Shown: positions 28,201-40,200 of the stretch, piece by piece
How positions within the stretch are numbered: the stretch's first letter is position 1
Layout: each line of letters starts with the position of its first letter
Source of the DNA: Serinus canaria
Taxonomy: Eukaryota > Chordata > Aves > Passeriformes > Fringillidae
Length of the DNA stretch: 64,000 nt
Direction of reading: 5' to 3'
Assembly (NCBI RefSeq): GCF_022539315.1
Contig: NC_066316.1
Span: forward strand, 27,901,245 to 27,965,244
The notes under the pieces: model-generated
The model's database searches: none
Seen by the model: only the letters and a program-made list of their open reading frames with translations
What the model was told of the DNA's origin: nothing
Made by a program: the position numbers and the translations under genes

Positions 28201-31200
28201 GCTGGTACCGAGCCTCAAAACAAGGTCCTGACAGCCTGGCAGAGAGCAGGAGAAGGTAAACCTCTGAATGCAGTTTCATTCTGCTATGTTTCCAGGTCCA
28301 CAGGTCACAATTCTTGATTTTCTATCAGCTCCCAAGACTGTGTTATGGGTTTTTTTTAAATTTTTAAAAAAGTCAGCCTAAACTGTTGGCTAGATTTCCC
28401 AGCAGAACTGGAGAGACCTTTATCAGGCAAGGACACCTGCTAGTGCTTTTTATGCTGAACACATCTTTCATATCTTCTTTTACATCATGGCAGAATACAG
28501 CAGACAAGGCAATCACAGGCAGACAAAGAAGCAACCCTGAAAGGCTCCTTTCTGATGATTGCTACTGTACTCTGAAAAGTCCACTTAATCAAAGAGAAGT
28601 CAGGAAAAGAGATGGCAAAATGAGTTGAGGGAATTGTTACCACATAGTCTTCCCTTCAAACCTGTGGCAAAATGTGGGTTTGCTACATTTTGCTCCTCCT
28701 CCAGCTCACCTAGGCTGTCCCCTCACTAGAGGAATCACCTCACACTGAGAAAAAACACTGAAATAAAGCAAAGCAGGTATTTGTCTCCCTTATGACAATG
28801 CTCTGGTTTTGGTGGCTCCACAGCATGTTCACTGTCCAAGTCTGGGTAACTGGCCCTGATGCAGCCAGCCTTAAAAGCACAGCTTCGTTTTGCTTATGGT
28901 TTTTCATCTCTGCTATTTTCACAAAATGCTCCTGGGCAATTAGAGTGACAAGAATAGAGTAACATGCCACACAATGGGTTGCTAAAGGACAGAGCAGAGG
29001 AAGACAAAGTCTGTGCAGAAAAGGATTAGACAGAAAAATGAAAACAGAGGGCATTTATTTTCTGATGGAAGAACTGAGGTAGGAATTGTGACGTCATCAC
29101 AAGGAATCTCACAGATAACAGCAAAGGAGATAAACCGACCCAGCACGGTTGTTTCAAGGTTACCACTGCAATAGGTTATCAATTTTTAACTCCTTGTCTC
29201 CTACTAACTTTAAAAGATAATATTTTATTAAAGTGACTGTACTATTCTTGTAGATAAATTGTCTGCTGACGATAGAAGCCTCTGATAGAAGCCTCTTCCT
29301 GCAAATTCTGCTTCTTTAAATGATATGGGCTACAACAGCATTATTACTGCTTGAAGTAGCATAAAAGAAAACAGCTGGATAGGACATCCAACTCTAGAGG
29401 ATATAACAAGAGCTCCTCAAGGCTGTCTATCACCTTTTCACTATGAGCAACAGCAGCACAAAGATGGTGAAGGAGGAGACAGAGGTATAAGACTCATCAG
29501 TACAGAATGGTGGGGGATGCAGGATAGAGGACAGAGCAGGCAGGAGTATAATTGCTGTACTCTCAGGTTAGGACAAGCCTCAGTCATCCTGTGCTGCGCT
29601 GTCAAAAAGTAAGATTAGTAAAACCAGGATCTGTCACAGCTCATTTAGTCCATGAGGCTACCCAAAGAGCTACTTTGAAAACCTTTCTAAAAAGTTCTTA
29701 GTAGAAAGTAGCAGCAGAGTGAGATTTGTCTTGGAAGTGTAGGGCATTTAGCACTATCCAAAGGCAGCCCCCCTGCACAGCTGAGGATAGCAGTCATGGG
29801 ATAATTTTTGTATTCTTACTTCCCCTGCCTCTTTGCTACCCAAAGCCTGGTTCGTGCAGGGTTGCTACTAGTCATCTAGACCAAGTTCAGCAAGAAACAG
29901 TCTCTGTGATACTGCTTACCATATTGTTCCAGAGGCCCACAGCCATGAAAATGCAATCTTCCAGGATCTCCACTTGTGTCTTTGATGTGGTAATCAAACC
30001 ATCCTTGCCCTGAAAGAGAAAGTACCTTGAGCATCATAAAATAATAAAGAGTATGGAAAGATTAGTTATTCAGTGACAGAAGATGTCAACCCATAAAACA
30101 ATATTCATGTCCACAAGAAAATCAATCTTTGGTATTCTCATTAAGCCACTTGCCACTGATCCCAGTTACTACTGGTGTGTCAAGACAGAAAGATGCTGGT
30201 TTTGTAAATGATTGTTGCACATCAATAGGACAAGAAGAGCAGAGCAAGAACACAGCAGGATCACAATAGTGACACACAGTAAACCAGGAAGACATAGATG
30301 TGAACACATGAATCATTTGGAATAAAAAACACCTCTAGTTTATACATGCCTTTGAAAATTAGAAACGTGCAGAATTTGCCTTAAGTGGGCATGCTGAATT
30401 TTAAATGAAATGTAACTGCTGGAAGAGTTTGGAAGGTTACACATGGTGGCCTGCAGGCATACCACAAATCAGAAGAAATAAAGAATCCACCTGACACATG
30501 ATGGCATTTAAAAAAATAATAGAGCAAATTACTGACAGAAAAAGTAATGCCATGAAAGTTAAAAGTCTGTTATTTGCATATGGACCATCCATCTACAAAA
30601 AAAGCCTGGCAAAAGATGACCCCAGCATCAAAAAGAAGGTTTTGCAAGACAGCAAATCCTTTGTTTTCCTGGAAGAAGAATTTCTTCTCCCAATTCACTT
30701 TGTTCTGATACTGATCTGAGGGGAGAAATGGAATTACCTCAAATTCGTGGAGCTATTATCATGACACTCAAAAACCCAGACCATGAATCTTTATCAACCT
30801 ATTTTCCAAAAAACCACCTAATGTGATGGATTTTGATACCTCACTCCAAGTGAGCCATTCTCCAGAAAGTAATAGTCTCCCTCTTCATTGCCAGATCTTA
30901 GACAACCTGGACCTTTCAACTCCTCTTTAAGGACCACTTATACCAAAACCATGCCTGGCATCCCAGGCAGTCCCATCTTCATTCCCTACTGCCTCCACCA
31001 GAAAAAAAGTCTCAGTTCCCAGACTCATTGCAGGGAAATAACTGTACTTTCCAACATGGTTTACAAACACCTTTAACTTTTGTCCCTCTAACCTTTCTAA
31101 ATAGTTCACATTACCCACTTTTTTTTGCCTTTGTTGTCAAACACCTGAGCATAAACAGGGATGAATATGGTGGTGACTACAAAGATATGGAAAAATCAGC

Positions 31201-34200
31201 AGCACTGACAGCTTCCAGACACTTGTGACTTTAGGTGCAGAGGTGCCAAAGCTTGATTTATCCTGGAGCATAGCATTCTAAAACACAGGATCTCTGACTG
31301 GTGCTGTTTAAATCAAGTTCCACTCTCAGGACTTCTGTGCCTGATCCTGAGGTACGTCCTTCCTGTACCTGGACTACCATTATCTTGCAGAATTACACAG
31401 CCTAGGACAAGAAGGCCTGCTGAATATTGCACTCAGTCTCAGCAGACACAAATCAGAAAGAATGGAGCAGCTTGAGTTTACTCACCAGTCCAAGCAGCAG
31501 ATTTCTTCCTTGGACAGAAGGCTGAAGGACAATGGTGAAGTCATCCTTTTGATCAAACCTCTCAGACTCCAATAGTTTTTCCAAAGCATCCTAAATAGAC
31601 AACCATTTAAAAAGAGAAGTATAATTGGGTAGAGAGTGTAATGTATGTGTGATTCATCAGGACTTAAAGTACATTTAAATTATCTCCATCCCTAATAAAC
31701 CACAGAAATAAAATTGTGTAATCCAGAACAAACACAGTAATTTAATGAAATCTCATTATACAACAACTGGAACATCCTTTTAGCTATTAGAAAGATGGTT
31801 TACCATCATTTTCTTTGAAAGGGCAGCAAGCTTAGCAAGGCAATGAAATGTCATGTTTATTGCCAACTTGGCACATTTAAAAGAAACTCTAGCACAGCTG
31901 TCTTTGTCTTAACAGAAAATTTCCCACTTCTAAATTATGTGGCATTTTACTGGACAAGATGGATCATTTCTCTGATGGGATTTGAAAAATCCTAGGTTGC
32001 CAAAAGTTATGTAGACATTTGAAACTTAAAGAGATACTAAGATTATTGAGGTATAGATAGAACTTCTTGTCAGTACTCCTGAGGTAAGAAATGGGATTGG
32101 GATTGCCATGGACATGTGATAGAAAGGATGTTGCTCAACTTCCTCACCGCTATCCTCCCTTACCTCCTTGCTTCAGGCCAGTCTGGCAAATGAACAGACA
32201 TGTCTAGCAATATGAGAGCCAAAAAACACAGAAGATGCCATACCTGATAGGACCACCTCAGTATGTTATCATGTAATGAGGAGTGTTCAACATAATTGCA
32301 CTGATTCCTGCACAAAAGAATTAAAAACATGAAAGACATAATGAACTTTTGATAAACAAGGTGGATATCATGAATTCTTTTAAGCCACTGACAGGCACAT
32401 ACTAAAGAGTAAATTTTCTTGTTTGTGGGAAAGGCTACATGAAACAGGATAATTTTTGATATAAACATAGAATGATATATATTCCCATATCCAGACCTTT
32501 GTATCTCTTTTTGATTTGAAAGCCTAGTCAGTTGACAAGTATGCCAGACTTAGATTAGCACAGGATCTCACAAGCTAGCAACATGCTCAAGCTTAAAATA
32601 ACAGCTGCACTAGTTTTCAAACATTTCTCTCCCTGTAGTCACACAGGAAAATCGAACAAACCCAAAATACTTCCACAGGAACTTTTTCTTTAGTATTTGA
32701 CTTGAAGACCTGCATCTAGAAATGTGGATGGAAGCTGCAGAAGGTTATACATGCTAAAGGATAACTGGCACTGTCAGATTTCTGACCTGCAAGGTGAGAT
32801 GGGTATACTGCATATTTTTGAAGCTAACTGGAGAATTCTGAGAGTTCCTAAAGGTGTAGGTGGGAGCAATATAAGATACTCCTAAGATTAGTCAGGTTCC
32901 AGCAAAATCTACTCCCTTGACATTTCCTGGATGGACCAGAATCTGAGAAAGTTTCTGGGAGGTTTTCAGACATAAGTATCTGTCAGGATCCTTTTCACAG
33001 AGCTCTAGCTAAACCCATTAAATGAGAGTTTTCTGATAAAGTGCTATTATCACTGCTGGTGAGTGAAAGAAATATGAATTCAGGACCAGAATCTTACCCA
33101 AGCCTAAGAGAGGAACCTCATAAAATACATGAAGAGAGTTATATGCCTAAAAATGGGGCTCATGTATTACTTTCAGTGTAGACACTTCTAGTTAGTAAGA
33201 AATTAGTAAAGGAGGGAACTCATTAAACCCCATTATGTCCCAAACTTCAGTGCCTAAAGTTAAGGCTCAGGACTGAAAGTGTCATCTGCTATTATCCTCT
33301 TTGATTCTTGAAATTTCTCATTTTGGTATGGATTTATATTTTCCTCTCAAAGCATAGCTCATAATGACAACTTAGTAACCAAATGCTGGAGGTCCTTATC
33401 TGGGACAGGATCTGGGACTGAGGCCATCTAACAAACCAGTGGGAACTGTGTTTATCAACCAGGTAAACACAGCTACGAGAGCATGCTGACAATAAGAAAG
33501 CAAATTGCCTTAAGTACAAAAGGAAATACAATTTCCCCAGAGGAAAAAAAAAATAGATCCACTTCAATTTATTTTTAGGGCCTTCAACACATGGCAAGGC
33601 CCATATTCCTAAAAAATCTTTTCCACATTTCTCACGTTTTACCCCTTCATGTTTGAGCAGGAGAAATAAGCTAAAGTGCCTCATGCAGCCACTTTTGAGC
33701 CTCTCCTCTCCTTGTATTTGTTAAGCACATGGTTACATAGCAGCCAGACCTCTTCCCCAGTTATATCAGAACATCTCCAAGGTTGTATCCTTGCAAGGCT
33801 TGTGAAACACTTCAGGATGACTATATTAGTACATATGGTGTCCTATGCCACAAGCACAGGGAAAAAAATTACTGTGGAATAAGACAAAGTGCCATTTCAC
33901 CAGCTGTAAACTACTCTATCATAGCTGCTCATGTGCACACTCCTACTCCATTCTAAATCGGGACACAAACTACTCGTGCTTTTGTTACAAAGTACTGAGC
34001 AAGACAGAGAAATAGATGCAGTTATCATAAGGAACTGACAACTTGGATGTTCTCTACCCTAGCTAGCATACCCCAAGCCCAAGTAGAATCTTTCCAATAG
34101 CCTAATAATGTCCTTTAAAATCAGTTGCTCATCATTGATATGCAGACATTTAAACTTTTGAATCACCTACAGAGCTTCTGACTTGAGAATTTCAGAATAA

Positions 34201-37200
34201 AAGTATCACTGAATAAAAAACTGGGGGTAGCTAGATGATGCAGTTTTGTGACCATAATCTAAGTGCTAGGTCTGGCTGGGATGGAGTTAACTTTCTTCAA
34301 AACAGCCCATATGGTGCTATTTTTTAGATTTGTAGCTAAAACTATTGACAACAAACCAATGCTTTGGCTCTTGGTGAACAGTGCTTCCACAGCATCGAGG
34401 CTTTCTCTTTTTCCTTAACTCTGACCCAATATTTAAATATGCTGTCCAATTTGATAGGATTAAAAGCACTAGCTTCCTAGCAAAAATATATCTTTCAAAG
34501 AGAGCACATCAGAAACAAAGTGAAGACTTAAAATCTTTTACATTCCTTTGTACTAAGGGCAGAAAAACAGTTCAGCAGATTGTATCTCAGTCATAAAGTC
34601 AGTGCATACACCTAAGTATTTGTTGAACACCAGAAGACAGTGACAAAAAGTTAAAGAAACCTGTTACCTGGCATTACTGTAATCTTGGCACACAAGAGAG
34701 GCAGTTGTGAGCTCAGTGGAATCCACTAGATTTACAAAGGCCTTGGGAACCTGCAGTAATAAAGTAAAAATTATTCATGCTGGATTTGCAATTAAAGATC
34801 AGCAAGCAGCTATTATAGTAAATTACAGCTGCAACTTCACATGTATTACCCCTGGCCAGGGATTCTGCCTACATAAAATCGATTACCTAAGTCTTTGCCA
34901 ATTCTGTCCTGAACCCTGATCCTCTGCCTGCTATCTAGGATCATCATTTATGAAGTACTTTTGACCATGCTTTCTTGACTGAGACACAGCAATTCATTTT
35001 ACTAAACCAAAATGGCCACAAGCCAACCAAACTGAACTGAAATGAACTTGGAACTACCATTTTTGTGGCAACATACCAATGCAAAGCCGGGGACAAAACA
35101 TCCTGCCTAACAGCACAAGCACTCATGCAACCCACCACAGCTCTCCCCCATGCAGAAAGCAGCTTTTCATTTACATAATGATATTTTACTTTCATAAGTG
35201 CACATAAACAGATTCTGGAAATAATAGTGGAGAGAATCTGAAGAGAATCTGTGGGTGGAATTTCCCCCATACACAACATTTGTCGAAGTCAGTTGGAGAA
35301 AAACGAGTGGTTGTGGTCTGATGCAACTAAACTGTAGCAGGTTTAGAATATGCTGTAGGCCTTCAATGCAGCAAAACAAAATTAATGGAAGGTGCTATTG
35401 AAATAATTCAGTTTATAGTCTGCTTTAGTAGAAATCTATCCTCATCTAGTCTACTATCATTAGTAGACCAAGATACAGTGCAGAATGCTTCCCAGAAACC
35501 ATCCTAGATAAGCAGATAATTCTTAGCTCAGCCAGCTAGAAGACCTTTAGAAAGGCTGAGATTTTTTAATTAACACAAAATAAGAAAAAAGGTCTATGTT
35601 TTCTCTGGTCTGTAAAAGTCATCACCAGGGAGTTAGCAGCCTGTACACTGCCTAGGTGTTCCACACCAGTAATTAGATACCAGTTACTTTCACCAACAGC
35701 CCTGTTAAACATAACTTTCAGACCTAGACAGATGTACTCCAATTTTCACAGAAATCATTTAAAAAACACCCAAAGATTGAGTGGTACATTAGCTTGTGTT
35801 GCAAAACAGAGCAGTTACCCATCTATCCTTTCTGTTTGCATGTGTCAGCTTTTTAAAAACGGGAGCAAAACACTTAGCGAAAACAAACGGAGCCAGTGGG
35901 TTGATGTTAACGAGACTGGTGTTCTAAGTCATGTGAAGAGTGATACAAACTCTAGTCTAGTAGGGGAGACTGGAAAAATACACAAAGGATTCAGCTATTC
36001 AGGGTTGATGAATACGTCTTACCTTCTCATACAAAAAATCCAAGACAGCTGTAAGTTTTTCCAAGTTTTCCGATACACAGTTCTTCTGTAAATGAGATGA
36101 GAAAGGCCATCAAAACTGGTAGAAAAAACAGTTATCCATTTCCTAGAAGTCACAAACCCTGTGTATTGAGCTGTGTACAGAAGGGTTATTAAGAATCACT
36201 CTGTTCTAAATTCAGCCTTAGCCAGCAACAAGTAAATAACATGGGAACAAGTCTTGTAATTTAACTGCCTATAAACAGAGAACTTGGCACATATATTAAA
36301 AAAAGACAGGGATAGGGAAGAAAAGCATCTTTATACTTGAAGGTGGAAACCAGTTGTTCTACTAAGACATCTCAGACTAGGGATGGCAAATTAAGTACAG
36401 ATGTTTATAAATACAAAACACATTGTGTTCCAGGAGCTTACATCATTGGATTGAGGCATCCCAACATCCCAGACCTAACTACTCCTTTGGTTCCCTACGG
36501 CAGAGAGCAGAGTATGGGAAAGTGTCTTAACTACCTGCCTTAACTGCTAAACACCCCACAAAGCACTCACCAGTTGTGTGGAAGCATAGGAGGAACATGA
36601 GGTTTCAGCACTAAAAAACACTGTGATCAGTTTCCAGTCATTTTGGAAGTCCATCATCTGGGAGGAAAAAAACAAAGGAATCGGATGACAAGTGATCTAT
36701 TTGCTCTTCTCCTCTCTCACACACAGTTAGCTTGGGTTCAAAACCAGCAAGACCAAGCAGTAGTCCATGGCCCAATCCTGGCCATCTTGGTCCCTTCCAT
36801 TTGACAAACCATCCAGCTTTTTCTTAAAGGACACAGTAAATGGATGGTTAGGCATCAAGTGATGCAATTAAAGCTGAACACAAAGCTCAGGATAGAGCCT
36901 GAAATTGCTGCTGCCATAGGAGACTCTACTGCAAAAGATGGGCATGGACAGCTTAGCACAGAACTTGATATTGTCTCTTTCCATCAGGAAAGATCTTGCA
37001 TCTTTCCAACAGGATTACTGTACATGAACTGCTGAGAAGAGGTCACACTAGTGGGACAAAGACCGGAACAAAAAATCTGAGAGCTAGAGCCCCGCTCAGC
37101 TGTGCTGTGTTTGTTAGGCAATGCTGTCCAATCCTGAAGAGCCTTGGTTAGAACCACACAGTTCCAGAAACATCCATGCTAAATCCCTGTAGAGCAAAGA

Positions 37201-40200
37201 GGCAACAGCAGAATTGCCTTGGCAATTACATTTTCCCATTTTTTCAAGACTATTTTACAAAATAACATCATGGTTAAGAATAAAGGAGAAATGAATGCTT
37301 AAAGCTCCAGGATGGGACCTAAAAAGCACTCAGCCATGAGAGATAATTCAAGCTCTCACCAGCATCACCAAAGCATATTTAGGTCTTTATTGGCCTTTTT
37401 GAAAATATGTTCCTAAAAGACCACAAAGGAGCTGGAGAGACAAATACTGAGAATCATTATTTTGGGTTGACTTCTCAGAAACACTGGCACATTTACAGAG
37501 TGCAGCTAGCAGAAGTCTCACATCTTTAGCCAACAGAAAGCAAACATACTGGCTTCCCTACCAAGCTCTTCAGTTGCTTTGACAAAAGTAAAAAAGGTGG
37601 GATACTTCCAGAACAAAATTCTGCACTTGAAAAGCATAGAATTGATTCTTATTTACAACAGAAAGACTGAAGTCCGTTAACCTCAAGAAATGGCATTTTC
37701 TGTTTCAAAAGTTTTTTGAGTGCTGTTTAAGTATTAAACCACTTTACTGCCTTTTTCTGCTTCAACACCACACTTTCTGAATTGTTCTGTGCTTAAAACA
37801 AACCTGATCCACTTTCATGAGCTCCACTATTTCTTCAGCTTGATGCAGGAGGTCTCTGAAAAGAAGAAAGGAAGAGAGAAATTATGAAGGCATCAGTAAG
37901 GTTAAAGCTTTGACTGATTTTTACCATTGAATCAAACACCTTTTGAGGATTCAGGTTGGATTAATCTTTTCCTAAATGTGTTAAGATTAGACAATTGACT
38001 GTGCTACCCAGAGAGCTTTGGGTGATTAGTTCATATTCAGCTTCCAGACATGTGCACTTAGATAAAAAGAGCAGCTTAGTAGGCACACCTCAACTTCTAT
38101 TTGAGCCAAAAATTTGTTTTGCAGCTATAAAAGAGACCTGATGTTAACTCAGGTGATACAGACCACAAAGCAGGGCTTTGTTCCTCCTGATTCTGACAGG
38201 TGCCAATTGAGCCACAGTGACAGCCTCTGCCAGTACCGAGCACAGTGAAGTGCTCCAGCATCAAAAATTTTCATCCTTCCCCTTGTACACCAACTGCCCA
38301 GCCAAAAGCCCCTCAGACTCACCTGGCTTGACTGTCTGGCATCTCTCCTGCTGTGCCAGGTGGAGGGGACACATGTAGGACCGAGGGGTTGAAGGTGCTA
38401 ATGAGAGCTGAATGACACACCCAGGTTAGGAGATTTCTGCAGCCAACAGACTGCTACTCTGCTGATTCATTAAACACAGCTGAACTAAAACAGCACCAGA
38501 ACCTGTAAAGTCTGAGGATCTCTTGGAAAGCACAAGAGGGATGCCCAAGCCCCTCTGCAGCTGTTTTTCTTGGTTCTATTCCTCACCTTGTGAAGTGAAG
38601 GCTTGTTGTCTGAGTTTGCCTCCAGACTCAGATCAAAAACCTCTGTCCCCATCTCATGTCAGCCACAAGTACTGTAGGTGGACTTAAATAGAGGCAGCTG
38701 TAGAAATGAAGCTATGGAGAAAGGCTACCCAGGGAAACTCATAAAACACCAGCAAGTTGCCATGTTTTAAATCCCTTTTACAGGGAAATAGATGTCACGC
38801 CAAGGAGTTAAGATACTAGGAAGATTATGTGGAGGGCAGGATCCTGGAGCTATATATTACACAGCATTTCAGTGGGCACAAAACTTTTACTTACAATACC
38901 CTTTAAGCAAGTAAAGCCTGCCTTCAGAGACAGCCAATAGGCAACCAATTCCCAGATGTGCCTCATCTATGGCAGTCCCAGTACAAATTCTAAACACTTG
39001 GCAGTTCTGGGCAGGCAAACCCACACAAGATTTCACTGGGCCAGCACAGGCCACAAGCACACACTAGCAGAGACTGTGTAGTGGGTAGAAATAAGAGGCC
39101 TAAAGCCCCTGTTGGGCATTTAAGAATCTTGCAGCAGCCTGTCACACCCTTTCTTCACTGCTGTTTGTTTACCCAGTCTCATCAAAGCCATCATGGACAA
39201 CCCAAGCTGACTGAACTCATGTCCCCAGGTGCACCACTTCTCAGGCTTCCCTTACACCCCTGCAGTGTGCCTGTGCTGCACCTGCTCTGCAGCCCAGCAG
39301 AGCCCTGGAGCTCCTGCCAGCAAGCTGTTAAATTAATTTGCTGAGTTTTAGTGTGACAGCAAGACGCACCTGCTAAAGTTGCCACGCTTACTTCAAGGAA
39401 GTTCTTTCCTGTGCTATAGAAAGGGAAGAGAAAACAGGAAGTTCCTGTTATTCCATTTCTCAAAGAAAAATTATATTACAGCACAGCCTCAATTTCTTAT
39501 TAGTTATGCAGCATCTCAGAGTGAAATTCCTGGCAGCTGTCGCAAGTAAGAATGGGGCCTTTCTTTCCCCAAACTGTCATGTCATCAGCTACTGCTGAGT
39601 AAGAACATAGTCTCAGATCTCAATTTTTTGTGTCTCTTTACCCTCTGCATGTTGCAGTACTTGTGCTTGCTTATACATAGGTATAAGTGATGCAGGGGCC
39701 TCTGTGTATACCCACATTCAAGTAGACACAGATGTTTTAAAAAAACTTAGTCTTAAAAGTTTATCTGTGCTGTGCTAAATCCTCATCTGGAAGGCTGTGA
39801 CTCAAAAGATCTGCACAGACCTGCAGCTACAAGGTTTAGCCATATGTTCACTCATTGATTTGGATCTGCCAAAGGGGCATGGAAGAAGGAAATGGCATAA
39901 AGCTTATCCATGAAGCACTGGGAATCAGCCAAGCAGATTGAGTATCAGAAGTCCAGGATATATGGGCTACTGAGTTCTTTCTTAGCTCTGATAAATCCTT
40001 GCTTTCTAATCTCTAACTAGTGAATTATTATATTTACTGCCTAGGATTTATCACACAGCAATGATTCTTAATCAAGGGTACTGCAACCCTAAGGTAATTC
40101 TATATCCTGCATAAATACAAAAGATTTGTTACCAAAGAACAGGGAAAGTTTCAGTGTCCCAAAATGCTTTCTATTTTACATAGGCTTTTTCTTCCTCTCT

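Noticed and set aside
38391..38407. Alternative acceptor for exon 7 after ATTAG
   Set aside because: It fits only if exon C1 is omitted. With C1 included the acceptor after TTCAG gives the correct phase and aligns with NILREFNP of the other repeats.
38586..38608. Possible small PLB1 exon between C1 and D1 (a GTGAG donor is present)
   Set aside because: Exons 6 and 7 already join in frame (phase 1 to 1) and match the repeat pattern. An added exon of 23 nt would break the frame.
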